DNA of 41,612 bases from CAZFHZ01 sp964519015 (lineage in GTDB: Bacteria > Blakebacterota > Blakebacteria > Blakebacterales > CAYUVJ01), in the NCBI GenBank assembly GCA_964519015.1, contig CAZFHZ010000019.1:1-41612 (forward strand), read 5' to 3'. Shown here in pieces: positions 1 through 7,928 of the stretch. Below the pieces are notes generated by a model. It was not told the DNA's origin. It made no database searches and saw only the letters and a list, made by a program, of their open reading frames with translations. The position numbers and the translations under genes were made by a program. Each line of letters opens with the position of its first letter. The first letter of the stretch is position 1.

Positions 1-993
1 GCCCCCCCGGAGCAGGAGGACTACCTCCCCGGCCGACCCGCCCCCGTTCGGATCCCGCTCGAGGCCTTCGATCCCGACGGCTACGACCGGCTCCTGCTCT
101 GGCGCACCCGGGATGTGCTTACCTCCCGCCTGGGGAAGGCGATCGCCCGGGTGCGGACCATCGATCCCTGGTTCTACAGCGGGGTGGAGTATGCGGCCCT
201 GCGGGAGACCATGGCCCTGAGCGTGGACCGGGCGGGGGAAGAGGAACGCCGGGAACGGTCCCGGGAGAACCTCCGGAGCCTGCTCGGACGCTGGGCCGGA
301 GCGCCGGCGGTCTACGTACTCGGGACCGGCCCGTCGGTGGAGGAGATGACCGGCATCGACACCGGCGGCGCCCCGGTCATCGTCTGCAACAGCCTGGTCC
401 GCAACAACGCGCTGCTCGACCGGCTGCGTCCGGCGGCGGTCTGTTTCACCGACGAGGTCTTCCATTTCGGGCCCAGTCGTTATGCGGCGGCCTTCCGCCG
501 GGACCTGCTGCAGACCGTGCAGCGATATGACTGCTATGCGGTGACCCGTCCCGACGGGGCGGCCCTGCTGCTGCGACATCATCCGGAGCTGGCGGAACGC
601 CTGATCGCCCTGCCCGCGGACGCCCCGGCCTGGACCATCCCGTCAGAGGAGGCCTTCGGTGTCCGCGCCACCGACAATATCCTGACCTTCTACATGCTCC
701 CGCTGGCCGCCGCCCTGGCCGGGCGGATCCGCATCGGGGGGAGCGACGGCCGCCGGCCGGGGGAGACCTATTTCTGGCGGCACGGGTCAAGTGTCCAGTA
801 CGAAGGATTGATGGAGACCGCCTTCCGCACCCACCCCTCCTTCTTCCGGGATCGTGTCTATACCGACTACTACCGGCGCCACGTCCGTCTGCTGACCGAC
901 CAGATCGCCTGGCTGGAGTCGGGTGGGCGGCGTATCGAGAGTGTCACCCGCACCCATATCCCTGTCCTGCAGCGCCGGGCCACCGCTCCCTGA
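1..993 (+). CDS. DUF115 / sialyltransferase-like Rossmann protein (5' truncated)
   Basis: The reading frame is open from the first base of the window, so this is the C-terminal part of a longer gene; a GTG at 115 is possible but nothing supports it as the start. A Rossmann-type stretch reads VYVLGTGPSVEEM, then VIVCNSLVRNN, then VCFTDEVFHFG. This G-x-G-P-S ... C-N-S layout is seen in DUF115 (motility accessory factor / MptE-like) proteins and in GT42 sialyltransferases, where the first motif contacts a nucleotide or nucleotide-sugar. A later IRIGGSDGRRPGETYFW segment and several Tyr/His residues near the C-terminus fit the same fold. A role in transferring or making a surface sugar is inference. 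It ends 123 bp before the next gene, so co-transcription is uncertain. Confidence 0.55.
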   Translation, partial: APPEQEDYLPGRPAPVRIPLEAFDPDGYDRLLLWRTRDVLTSRLGKAIARVRTIDPWFYSGVEYAALRETMALSVDRAGEEERRERSRENLRSLLGRWAGAPAVYVLGTGPSVEEMTGIDTGGAPVIVCNSLVRNNALLDRLRPAAVCFTDEVFHFGPSRYAAAFRRDLLQTVQRYDCYAVTRPDGAALLLRHHPELAERLIALPADAPAWTIPSEEAFGVRATDNILTFYMLPLAAALAGRIRIGGSDGRRPGETYFWRHGSSVQYEGLMETAFRTHPSFFRDRVYTDYYRRHVRLLTDQIAWLESGGRRIESVTRTHIPVLQRRATAP

Positions 994-1000
994 GACGTTG

Positions 1001-1027
1001 TCCGCCTTCTCCGCCTTCTCCGCCGTT
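1001..1027 (+). repeat. three 9-bp tandem units
   Basis: Three head-to-tail copies of TCCGCCTTC, the third diverging at its last three bases, lie just after the stop codon of the first gene. They are probably replication slippage. No hairpin or coding role is seen. Confidence 0.5.
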
Positions 1028-1116
1028 GACCGCTGTCCCGCCACGCGGTAAATAGCCTCTGTCCCTGGTCGGGCCATCCCCTTCGGTGACGGGTCCGGCG
1101 CCCCTCGAGCATACGG

Positions 1117-2172
1117 GTGAAAATGGTCGAAAGCAGCGCATCCGGCCCCGCGGAGCGCGGTCTGCGGGTCGTGAAAGCGACCGTCGGCCTGCTCTCCAAC
1201 GATTCGGGACTCATCAACGCTCCCGAGTATTTCGGGGGCCTACCCCATCCGGTCGTGGCCCGCGGCCGGGGCTGGCAGATCCGGGCCCAGGAGGCCAACC
1301 TCCGGATCGAGGAGGCCGCCTACGCACCTCCGCCCGCCCTCGACGGCTACTTCGAGATCGCCCAGCGGCCCGGTGAGAGGCCCCGCCTCGAGATCACCCC
1401 CGATCGGGTGACGGCCACCGGTGACTGGGCCGCCCTGGAGGAAGGCGCGCTCGACCGGCGCTATTCGCTGCTGGGTAACCAGGGGGTGTTCTTCCGCTAT
1501 CTGCTGACCGTGCTGGAGCGCCGTGGGGTCTATAACTTCCATGCCTGCGGCCTGCTCGAGAAGGCCACCGGCCGGGTCTGTCTGGTGTTGGGGGAACGGG
1601 GGAGCGGCAAGTCGGCACTACTGCTCGCGGCGCTGGCCAGCGGCCGATTCCTCACCTTCGGGACCGAGATCGTGCATTCCGGATTCGAGGAGGACCGGTT
1701 CGTCTTCTACCGCGGGTCGCTGCGCAACAACGTGCGGCTCGGCCACCTGCTTCACGATTTCCCCGCCCTTCTGGGACCGCTCGAGGTGGCTTTCCATGAG
1801 GTCTCCACCCCCTGGAGCACCAAGGTCCAGCTCGACTTCTCCGCCTTCGCCGTGCCGCAGGACGTGCTGGTGGATCCCGAGCTGACCATCGTCATCCCGA
1901 GGATCGAGGAGCGCCTGGAGTCCCCCCAGATCGAGCCCGTCCCAGATAGGGAATGGGACCGGATCAAACGCGGCCTGGTCGAGAACCTGGGGGACAAGAT
2001 CGGATCGATGGCGCTCGCCTATGAGACCTTGCCCGTCGGCAGTCTCGACCGGCCGGAATGGCTGGCCGCCCGGATCGGTTTCGTCGATCGGCTCCTCTCG
2101 ACCGCCCGGATCCACCGGGCGGTCAACCTCTTCGCCAGCCCCCTGAACTGCCTGGAAGGCCTGATGCCATGA
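1117..2172 (+). CDS. HPr kinase-like P-loop kinase (HprK C-domain family)
   Basis: Predicted P-loop kinase of about 350 residues. The Walker A motif GERGSGKS is at residues 159-166, preceded by NFHACGLL, a layout typical of the HPr kinase/phosphorylase C-terminal domain and its orphan relatives; the family shares its fold with PEP carboxykinase. The roughly 130 N-terminal residues are not recognised and do not look like the classical HprK N-domain. Start is GTG 1117 or ATG 1123; no strong ribosome site separates them. The stop codon overlaps the start of comA (ATGA at 2169-2172), so translation of the two is coupled. No HPr or PTS gene is nearby. With ComA and an anion exporter beside it, the kinase may phosphorylate a small metabolite or a protein of the sulfonate pathway. 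The substrate cannot be told from sequence. Confidence 0.7.
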   Translation: MKMVESSASGPAERGLRVVKATVGLLSNDSGLINAPEYFGGLPHPVVARGRGWQIRAQEANLRIEEAAYAPPPALDGYFEIAQRPGERPRLEITPDRVTATGDWAALEEGALDRRYSLLGNQGVFFRYLLTVLERRGVYNFHACGLLEKATGRVCLVLGERGSGKSALLLAALASGRFLTFGTEIVHSGFEEDRFVFYRGSLRNNVRLGHLLHDFPALLGPLEVAFHEVSTPWSTKVQLDFSAFAVPQDVLVDPELTIVIPRIEERLESPQIEPVPDREWDRIKRGLVENLGDKIGSMALAYETLPVGSLDRPEWLAARIGFVDRLLSTARIHRAVNLFASPLNCLEGLMP

Positions 2173-2951
2173 ACACCTTCGAGAATGTGGTGGCCCTCCC
2201 CCTGCCCGGCCGCAGCCTGAAACCCCGCCGGAGCGGACTGACCATGGTGATCGACAAGGGGCTGGGCCCGGCCCAGGCCGCCGACCTGGCCGAGATCGCC
2301 CACGCCTGGATCGACGTGGTTAAACTCGGTTTCGGCACCTCACGGCTCTGCCCGCAGGAGGTGGTCGCCCGCAAGATCGCGATCTACCGGCAGCACGACA
2401 TCCGGGTCATGCCGGGGGGGACCCTGCTGGAGGTCGTACTGGCCCAGGGAGGTCTGGATGCCTTCCTGAAGGAAGCGCGGCAGGTCGGTTTCGACGCCAT
2501 CGAGGTCTCCGACGGGACCATCCACATGGATGACGAGACCCGCTCCACCGTCATCGGCCAGGCGGCGGCCGCCGGTTTCATGGTCTTCTCCGAGGTGGGG
2601 TCGAAATTCGCCGACGCCGACCTCTCGGCCGAGGAGACGGTGCGTGAGATCCAGCGCGACCTCGAGCTGGGCGCCTTCCAGGTCATCATCGAAGCGCGGG
2701 AAGCGGGTCTGGGGGTCGGGATCTACGATGCTGCCGGCCACATCGTGGACAACAAGCTCCAGGCCATCGTGGCCGGGGCGGACCTGCAGAACGTACTGTT
2801 CGAAGCCCCTCAGAAGGCTCAGCAGGTGGTACTGATCCAGAAGTTCGGCGTGAACACCAGCCTCGGGAACATATCGCCGACCGACGTCCTGGCGTTGGAG
2901 GCCCTGCGGGCGGGACTACGGGCGGACACCCTGCGCGGCATCTACGACTGA
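2169..2951 (+). CDS. comA: phosphosulfolactate synthase (ComA)
   Basis: 260 residues, the usual length for ComA (EC 4.4.1.19), which adds sulfite to phosphoenolpyruvate to give (R)-phosphosulfolactate, the first step to coenzyme M in methanogens and to sulfolactate in some bacteria. Family blocks are visible in order: GLTMVIDKGLG, VVKLGFGTS, PGGTLLEVVLAQGG, AIEVSDGTIHM, FSEVGSK, VIIEAREAG and FEAPQKAQQV, with RAGLRADT near the C-terminus. The TIM-barrel lyase is cytosolic. The start ATG 2169 overlaps the stop of the HprK-like gene, and an exporter-like gene follows after 12 bp. No comB, comC or later coenzyme M genes lie in the window, so the end product could be sulfolactate, a related sulfonate or coenzyme M. 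Confidence 0.92.
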   Translation: MNTFENVVALPLPGRSLKPRRSGLTMVIDKGLGPAQAADLAEIAHAWIDVVKLGFGTSRLCPQEVVARKIAIYRQHDIRVMPGGTLLEVVLAQGGLDAFLKEARQVGFDAIEVSDGTIHMDDETRSTVIGQAAAAGFMVFSEVGSKFADADLSAEETVREIQRDLELGAFQVIIEAREAGLGVGIYDAAGHIVDNKLQAIVAGADLQNVLFEAPQKAQQVVLIQKFGVNTSLGNISPTDVLALEALRAGLRADTLRGIYD

Positions 2952-2963
2952 TCGGAGGGGGCG

Positions 2964-3971
2964 GTGTTCAAGAGAGAATTCCTGCCGGGCTGGGCTCTGA
3001 TGCTCCTGTTCGGCCTGGTGTCGAACGCCCTCTCACGTCTGGTCGTGGTGGGAGGGAAGCACCCGGTCGAGGCGGTGGTCGTGGCCATCGTGCTCGGCAT
3101 ACTGGCCCGCAACCTGGGGCTGGTCCCGAAGGTCTGCCTGCCCGGGATCAAGGCCTTCGAGAAGGTGCTCATCCTGGGGATCGTGCTGATCGGCGCCTCG
3201 CTCGACTTCCGCACCATCGCCTCCCAAGGCCTGAACATCCTGCTGATCGTCCTGGTCACCATGACGGTCAGTTACTTCGTGATCTACTTCCTGGGCCGGC
3301 TCTTCCATCTTCCGCCCGGGCTGGCCGTGCTGCTCTCGGTCGGCACGACCATCTGTGGCGGCTCCGCGATCGCAGTCACCGCTCCACTGATCCGGGCACG
3401 GGAGGAGGAAACCAGCTACGCCATAGGCACCATCGCCCTCTGGGGCCTGATCGCGATCCTTTTCTATCCCAAGCTCGCCCAGCTGCTCGGGGTTTCCGAC
3501 TTCACCTTCGGGGTCTTCGCCGGCACGGCGATCCATTCCACGCCCCAGGTGGTCGGCGCCGGCTTCATCTTCTCCGACCTCGCGGGCAGGACCGCTACCG
3601 CGGTCAAACTGGTGCGGAACTGCTTCATGGTACCGGTAGCCTTCATCATCGCGGTCTGGTACAGCGGACGCGCTCTGGCGGCCGGACAGTCGGCCGGTGA
3701 CCGGATCGACATCGCCCGTGCCTTCCCCTGGTTCCTCTTCGGCTATTTCATCATGGCCGGGCTGAATACCTGGGGATTCTTCACCCCGCAGGGGGTGGCT
3801 TCCTTCAACGACGCCGGCCGCTTCCTCATCCTGCTGGGTCTGGCGGGGATCGGCTTGAACACCGTCTTCAGTTCCTTCCGGACCGTGGGGTTCAAACCAC
3901 TGTTGGTCGGGCTGCTCGGCTCACTCGTGGTGGCCACCACCAGCATCGTGATGATCACATTGCTGCTCTAG
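2964..3971 (+). CDS. YeiH/UPF0324-family putative sulfate/sulfonate exporter
   Basis: 335-residue polytopic membrane protein with about ten hydrophobic segments and the UPF0324 (YeiH) signatures: HPVEAVVVAIVLGILARN near the N-terminus, FEKVLILGIVLIGASLDF, the glycine-rich VGTTICGGSAIAVTAP loop, GTAIHSTPQVVGAG and VKLVRNCFMVP. Members are predicted anion exporters, some genetically linked to taurine and other organosulfonate metabolism; direct transport data are scarce. The GTG start at 2964 is chosen because ggaggggg lies just upstream. The gene is 12 bp from comA, so it probably exports sulfite, sulfate or the sulfonate product of that pathway. This is inference from context. Confidence 0.85.
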   Translation: MFKREFLPGWALMLLFGLVSNALSRLVVVGGKHPVEAVVVAIVLGILARNLGLVPKVCLPGIKAFEKVLILGIVLIGASLDFRTIASQGLNILLIVLVTMTVSYFVIYFLGRLFHLPPGLAVLLSVGTTICGGSAIAVTAPLIRAREEETSYAIGTIALWGLIAILFYPKLAQLLGVSDFTFGVFAGTAIHSTPQVVGAGFIFSDLAGRTATAVKLVRNCFMVPVAFIIAVWYSGRALAAGQSAGDRIDIARAFPWFLFGYFIMAGLNTWGFFTPQGVASFNDAGRFLILLGLAGIGLNTVFSSFRTVGFKPLLVGLLGSLVVATTSIVMITLLL

Positions 3972-4073
3972 GCAGCGCCCGGCCGCCCGGCCGTGGCGCT
4001 TCCCAACGCTACGGTGTCCGGCTACCATCGTCATGGATGCCCATCCGGTTCCCTTCCGACGGGGGGTAGGACC

Positions 4074-4496
4074 GTGAAGCTGGAGACCTACTGGGTGGTC
4101 GGATTCACCGACGGGCACGGCTCGTTCCACGTGGCGATCAACCGCCATCCGAAGATGAAGATCGGTTACCAGGTCCTCCCGGAGTTCGCCATCGTCCTGC
4201 ACAAGGACGACATCCAGATGCTCCATGAACTCAAGACTTTCTTCGGGTGCGGAGTGGTCCGGCCCGTCCAGGGTGACCGGCTGGCCTTGCGGGTGCGCAG
4301 TCGCCGTCATCTCATGCGCCGGATCATCCCATTCTTCACGCAACACAGACTGAAGACCAGCAAGGGGATCGATTTCATCCGCTTCCGCAAGGTGCTCCAT
4401 ATGATGGAACGTAGTGAGCACCTCTCACCGACCGGGCTGGAGACCATCCGCCGGATCGTGGATGGGCCGAACCGGAGCGAGCGGTCGGAAGGATGA
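4074..4496 (+). CDS. LAGLIDADG homing-endonuclease-fold protein with altered catalytic motif
   Basis: 140-residue protein with a single LAGLIDADG motif, WVVGFTDGHGSF at residues 7-18, followed by PEFAIVLHKDD, FFGCGVV and IIPFFTQHRLKTSKGIDF, the standard order of a LAGLIDADG_1 domain. Single-motif members act as homodimers on DNA. In active enzymes the residue before the last Gly of the motif is Asp or Glu and binds the metal; here it is His15. The protein may thus be inactive or act only as a DNA-binding protein. GTG 4074 is the start because ggggggtagga precedes it; the same frame is open back to 3993. No intron, intein or split host gene surrounds it. Its stop overlaps the start of the next gene by 4 bp, so the two are translationally coupled. 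Confidence 0.8.
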   Translation: MKLETYWVVGFTDGHGSFHVAINRHPKMKIGYQVLPEFAIVLHKDDIQMLHELKTFFGCGVVRPVQGDRLALRVRSRRHLMRRIIPFFTQHRLKTSKGIDFIRFRKVLHMMERSEHLSPTGLETIRRIVDGPNRSERSEG

Positions 4497-5527
4497 ACCC
4501 GAGCGTGTCCCGAATCCTGCTGCCGGCCATGATCGTTCTCCTCGCGGGGATCGCCGGTTGTGTGCGCTCCGGCCGGAGTGATCGGGAACCCGCCCCCATC
4601 GACGTGCGGGTCATGGTCCTGAACTTCGACCCCCTCATGCCTTCTTTCGACGACTTGCCCCTCCACCAGGCCATGGCGTGGCCCGACCCCCACTCCCTGG
4701 CCGAGCAGTACCGGCAGGCGGTGCGTGAGGTCAGCTACGGCCAGATCCGTTACCAGATCGTGGAGTGGAGTGACCTCGACGCCTTCCCGGTCAAGATCGA
4801 CGGGTATCAGCTCACTCCCGAGAGCTGGCTCACCTGCTGGGGAGCTCGCGAGACCTGCCACCAACCGGACGGTTCCGACTATCCCCTTCTGCTCTCCGAA
4901 TACGGGGCCGTCGCCGGGATCGAGGAGGACCGGGTGGACGAGGTCTGGCTCTTCGGAGCTCCCTACATGGGCTTCTGGGAGTCGGCCATGGCCGGTCCCG
5001 GGGCGTTCTACATCAACGGCGGGGTCTACCCCGAGGTGCCGACGAGCCACGCTTTCGTCGTGATGGGCTTCAGCTACGAGCGGCATCTGGCCGAGATGCT
5101 CCACGACCTGGCCCATCGGACCGAATCGACCATGACCCGCATCTACGGCGGGTGGCAGGCCGACCAGCTTACGACCAACTGGGCGCGCTGGGCGGCCAAC
5201 GCCCATCAGTCGGGGGGGGTGGCCGCGGTCGGATCCTGCCATTATCCTCCCAACGGGGAACAGGACTACGACTACGACAACCCCCGGGTGGTGCCGAGTT
5301 CGGCCGACGACTGGCTCGACTACCCCGACCTTGCCGGCGGGACGGCACCCGTCTCGTGTGAGACGTGGGGGGGGCCCGACTACCATCTCAACTACCTGCG
5401 CTGGTGGTTCCTCCACCTGCCGCACGCCGCCGGGACCAACCCGGATAAACGGCTCAACGACTGGTGGACCTACGTCTTCCGGTTCAACAAGTTCGATGAA
5501 CAGGGAGCGCCCCTGCCCAGGCACTGA
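4493..5527 (+). CDS. secreted lipoprotein of unknown function
   Basis: 344 residues. The N-terminus is a lipoprotein signal (hydrophobic LLPAMIVLLAGIAGC, lipobox Cys near residue 23), so the protein should be anchored in the envelope. The mature part is rich in Trp and Tyr and holds the segments DEVWLFGAPYMGFWES, GAFYINGGVYPEV, FVVMGFSYERHLAEMLHDLAHRTES and LNYLRWWFLHLPH. The His-Asp-Leu-Ala-His spacing and several Cys residues could suggest a metal or active site, but I recognise no named family. The ATG overlaps the stop of the LAGLIDADG-fold gene by 4 bp. Product unassigned. Confidence 0.75.
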   Translation: MNPSVSRILLPAMIVLLAGIAGCVRSGRSDREPAPIDVRVMVLNFDPLMPSFDDLPLHQAMAWPDPHSLAEQYRQAVREVSYGQIRYQIVEWSDLDAFPVKIDGYQLTPESWLTCWGARETCHQPDGSDYPLLLSEYGAVAGIEEDRVDEVWLFGAPYMGFWESAMAGPGAFYINGGVYPEVPTSHAFVVMGFSYERHLAEMLHDLAHRTESTMTRIYGGWQADQLTTNWARWAANAHQSGGVAAVGSCHYPPNGEQDYDYDNPRVVPSSADDWLDYPDLAGGTAPVSCETWGGPDYHLNYLRWWFLHLPHAAGTNPDKRLNDWWTYVFRFNKFDEQGAPLPRH

Positions 5528-5557
5528 TCCCACGATTCGACCGGGAGACCCGCATCC

Positions 5558-6523
5558 ATGGACATCATCGCCCGAGAAGGTGTGCTGGCGATGGCCAGCC
5601 GGCTCAAGCGGCTCAGTGAGCGTATGTACAAGGACATGTCCCGGGTCTACACGGCGATCGATGCCGGCTTCGAGGCCCGCTGGTTCCCCGTCTTCTACGC
5701 CCTCGGCCAGCGTTCCCCCCGCTCGGTGGTGGAACTGGCCCGGGAGCTCGGGCTGACCCATCCCGCCGTGACCCAGATTGCCCAGCCGCTGATCCGAAAG
5801 GGGCTGGTGAAAGAGGCGAGCGACCCAAAGGATGCCCGCCGGCACCTGCTCAGCCTCACCTCCGAAGGCCGCCGGCTGCACGACCGGCTCCGGCCGGTCT
5901 GGGCCGCAGTCGCCCGCGGCGCCAGGGAGATGCTGCAGGAAGCGGGGGGCGATTTGCTCGGCACCCTGACCCGGGTGGAGTCCATCCTCGATGAGCGCTC
6001 CATGTATGAGCGTCTGCGGCCGGTACTGGGACTCCCCCGGGAGGAACCGTTGCGGATCGTCTCCTACCGTCCCGCTTACAAGAAGCACTTCCGGCGGCTC
6101 AACGAGGAATGGCTCAAGGCCCACTTCACCGTCGAGCCGGGGGAACAAAGGGTGTTGAGCGATCCGAACGGCCGCATCGTACGACGGGGCGGGTTCCTCT
6201 TCTTCGCCCTGCTGGGCGAGGAGGTGGTCGGAACCTGTGCCCTGCGCCGGGAGCGGGGAGGGGTCTTCGAGGTGGCCCACATGGCGGTCACCTCGGCCTT
6301 CCAGGGGCAGGGTATCGGCCGGGCGTTGGCCGAGGCGGCCATCGAGCAGGCCCGGCGGCTGGGACTCGAGCGGCTCTACCTGCAGACCCATCCCGTCCTG
6401 AAGCGGGCGGGCCGTCTCTACCGCGACCTGGGCTTCCGCCGGGTCGCCCGGCACCCGGTCCCGACCGAGCGCTGTAGTGAGCGGGGGGGCTACGTGATGA
6501 TGCTCCGGCTGGACCGGGAGTAG
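5558..6523 (+). CDS. MarR-family regulator fused to GNAT acetyltransferase
   Basis: 321 residues with two domains. Residues about 1-145 form a MarR winged helix: SPRSVVELARELGLTHPAVTQIAQPLIRKGLV is the recognition helix region and DPKDARRHLLSLTSEGRRL the wing. Residues about 165-320 form a GNAT N-acetyltransferase with the acetyl-CoA loop FQGQGIGRALAEAA and the C-terminal YRDLGFRR segment. Such fusions are known in many bacteria and probably acetylate a small molecule while sensing or regulating it. Start ATG 5558 lies 30 bp after the lipoprotein gene; only a weak cgggag precedes it. The acetyl acceptor and the target promoter are unknown. Confidence 0.88.
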   Translation: MDIIAREGVLAMASRLKRLSERMYKDMSRVYTAIDAGFEARWFPVFYALGQRSPRSVVELARELGLTHPAVTQIAQPLIRKGLVKEASDPKDARRHLLSLTSEGRRLHDRLRPVWAAVARGAREMLQEAGGDLLGTLTRVESILDERSMYERLRPVLGLPREEPLRIVSYRPAYKKHFRRLNEEWLKAHFTVEPGEQRVLSDPNGRIVRRGGFLFFALLGEEVVGTCALRRERGGVFEVAHMAVTSAFQGQGIGRALAEAAIEQARRLGLERLYLQTHPVLKRAGRLYRDLGFRRVARHPVPTERCSERGGYVMMLRLDRE

Positions 6524-6638
6524 CTGCTGCCCGGAGGCGGATCCGGCAGGAGTATGAAGGGGACTAAACAAGAGAGCGAGCGGAGCAGTCCTTATTGATG
6601 GGAGGTGGCACTGCTTTCTGCATTGCCAGGATATGCTG

Positions 6639-7901
6639 ATGCGACATCCATTCCAGATCCTGAAATTCCCAGTCCTAATAACAGCCTGCCTCCTGCTGCC
6701 GGCTCCGAGCGCTCTCTCCCAGACGGTGAATCCGAACCACACGTTCCGGATGTACGAACAGGACGGGATACCGGTCGCGGAGACGAGGAACGGGCCAAGG
6801 TATCTCGGCGAGATCTTCCGGTACGAGCGGGTGTTGCGGCTCAACGAGGACGAGAGCCGACCGGAGAGCCTTCTCGGAAGAATCGCCGTCCCCAGCCTGA
6901 TGGGCGACGACGGCTCAATCTACATACTGGATCTGGCGCCCGTCCGGATCGCCCGCTTCGATCCGTCCGGGAACTATGCCAACGACATCGGCCGTGTGGG
7001 GCAGGGACCGGGTGAATATCAAGGCCCCAAACTCCTGGCGGTAGCTGGGGGCCGCGTGACTGTCTTCGATCCTCGCCTGGCGCGGACGTCCTGCTTTCGC
7101 CCCGACGGGAGCCTAATCGAGATCATCACAGCGCCAGTCCAAGGGAGATCGGGTCTCCTTGAGTTCCACCCGTTATCAAATGGAGGAGGTCTGCTGATTC
7201 ACCTGATCTCCAACTATGCCCGGGAAGGATATCGGATCGAGTCTAAGGCCGTGACTATCTTCACCTCCAAGGGGGATACCCTGGCCACGCTCACTACCGG
7301 GTCCGTTACCGGGGATTACATCTACGGTGCCGGGTATTATGCCTGGCGGATGTTCGAGGGATCTCCTGAAGCCGTCTACCACCCCGATTGGGGCGTGTAC
7401 CTTACCACGGGGCTGGAACCGACTATCAGCGTTCACGACCTCTCCGGACGGCTCGTACGGATCATTGACGTGGGCATTCCTCCGGAACGCGTGACGCGGT
7501 CCGAGCGGCGGAGTTTGGAGACCCGCTTGCGGGAATGGGTGGCCGCAGCCGAGAACGACCGGGAGAAAGAGGCCGCGAAGGGCCGACTCGAACATGTCGA
7601 ACTCAACGATCCCAAGGCCTACTGGAACGACCTGATCGTGGACGAGTACGGCTACCTCTGGTGCGAGCGGCCGGACCAGACCTACCACAACATCGTGGGC
7701 GATGTCCCCAGCCGCGAACACCGCTTCTTCCGAGTCTTCAGTCCCGATGGAGAGTACCTGGGAGACACCCGGGTGCCCACCTGGGGCTCCCTCTCACGCG
7801 GTCATTTCATCGCCCTAGAGGATAACGAGGAAACCGGCGCGATCGAGGTCGTCCTATATCGCATCCGTCCGGCCGTTGAAGGGATGAAGTTCCCGGATTG
7901 A
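6639..7901 (+). CDS. secreted 6-bladed beta-propeller protein (propeller 1)
   Basis: About 420 residues with a cleavable signal peptide (FPVLITACLLLPAPSALSQ). It has the header shared by most propellers here: HTFRMYEQDGIPVAE, then GPRYLGEIFRYE, then an acidic ESLLG stretch. The NHL/6-bladed propeller core follows, with FDPSGNYANDIGRVGQGPGEY as the diagnostic loop, and the shared closing motif FSPDGEYLGDTRVP. ATG 6639 is preferred over ATG 6633 because cagga lies 8 bp before it. The gene converges with propeller 2, leaving 27 bp between the stops. Such propellers usually bind proteins, peptides or carbohydrates in the envelope. The ligand is unknown, and no catalytic residues are evident. Confidence 0.8.
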   Translation: MRHPFQILKFPVLITACLLLPAPSALSQTVNPNHTFRMYEQDGIPVAETRNGPRYLGEIFRYERVLRLNEDESRPESLLGRIAVPSLMGDDGSIYILDLAPVRIARFDPSGNYANDIGRVGQGPGEYQGPKLLAVAGGRVTVFDPRLARTSCFRPDGSLIEIITAPVQGRSGLLEFHPLSNGGGLLIHLISNYAREGYRIESKAVTIFTSKGDTLATLTTGSVTGDYIYGAGYYAWRMFEGSPEAVYHPDWGVYLTTGLEPTISVHDLSGRLVRIIDVGIPPERVTRSERRSLETRLREWVAAAENDREKEAAKGRLEHVELNDPKAYWNDLIVDEYGYLWCERPDQTYHNIVGDVPSREHRFFRVFSPDGEYLGDTRVPTWGSLSRGHFIALEDNEETGAIEVVLYRIRPAVEGMKFPD

Positions 7902-7928
7902 CTCCCGTGTTCCCACACTAGGGAGCCG

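Noticed and set aside
1001..1027. short repeats as a CRISPR or VNTR locus
   Set aside because: Only three 9-bp units with no spacers; consistent with slippage.
4074..4496. group I intron or intein around the LAGLIDADG gene
   Set aside because: Flanking genes are complete and unrelated, and no split gene or intron core is visible; the protein lacks splicing motifs.
4307..6844. 845-codon open frame on the minus strand
   Set aside because: It lies opposite three well-supported plus-strand genes, is low-complexity (Pro, Gly, Arg, His, Val) and has no domain. It is a by-product of high GC.
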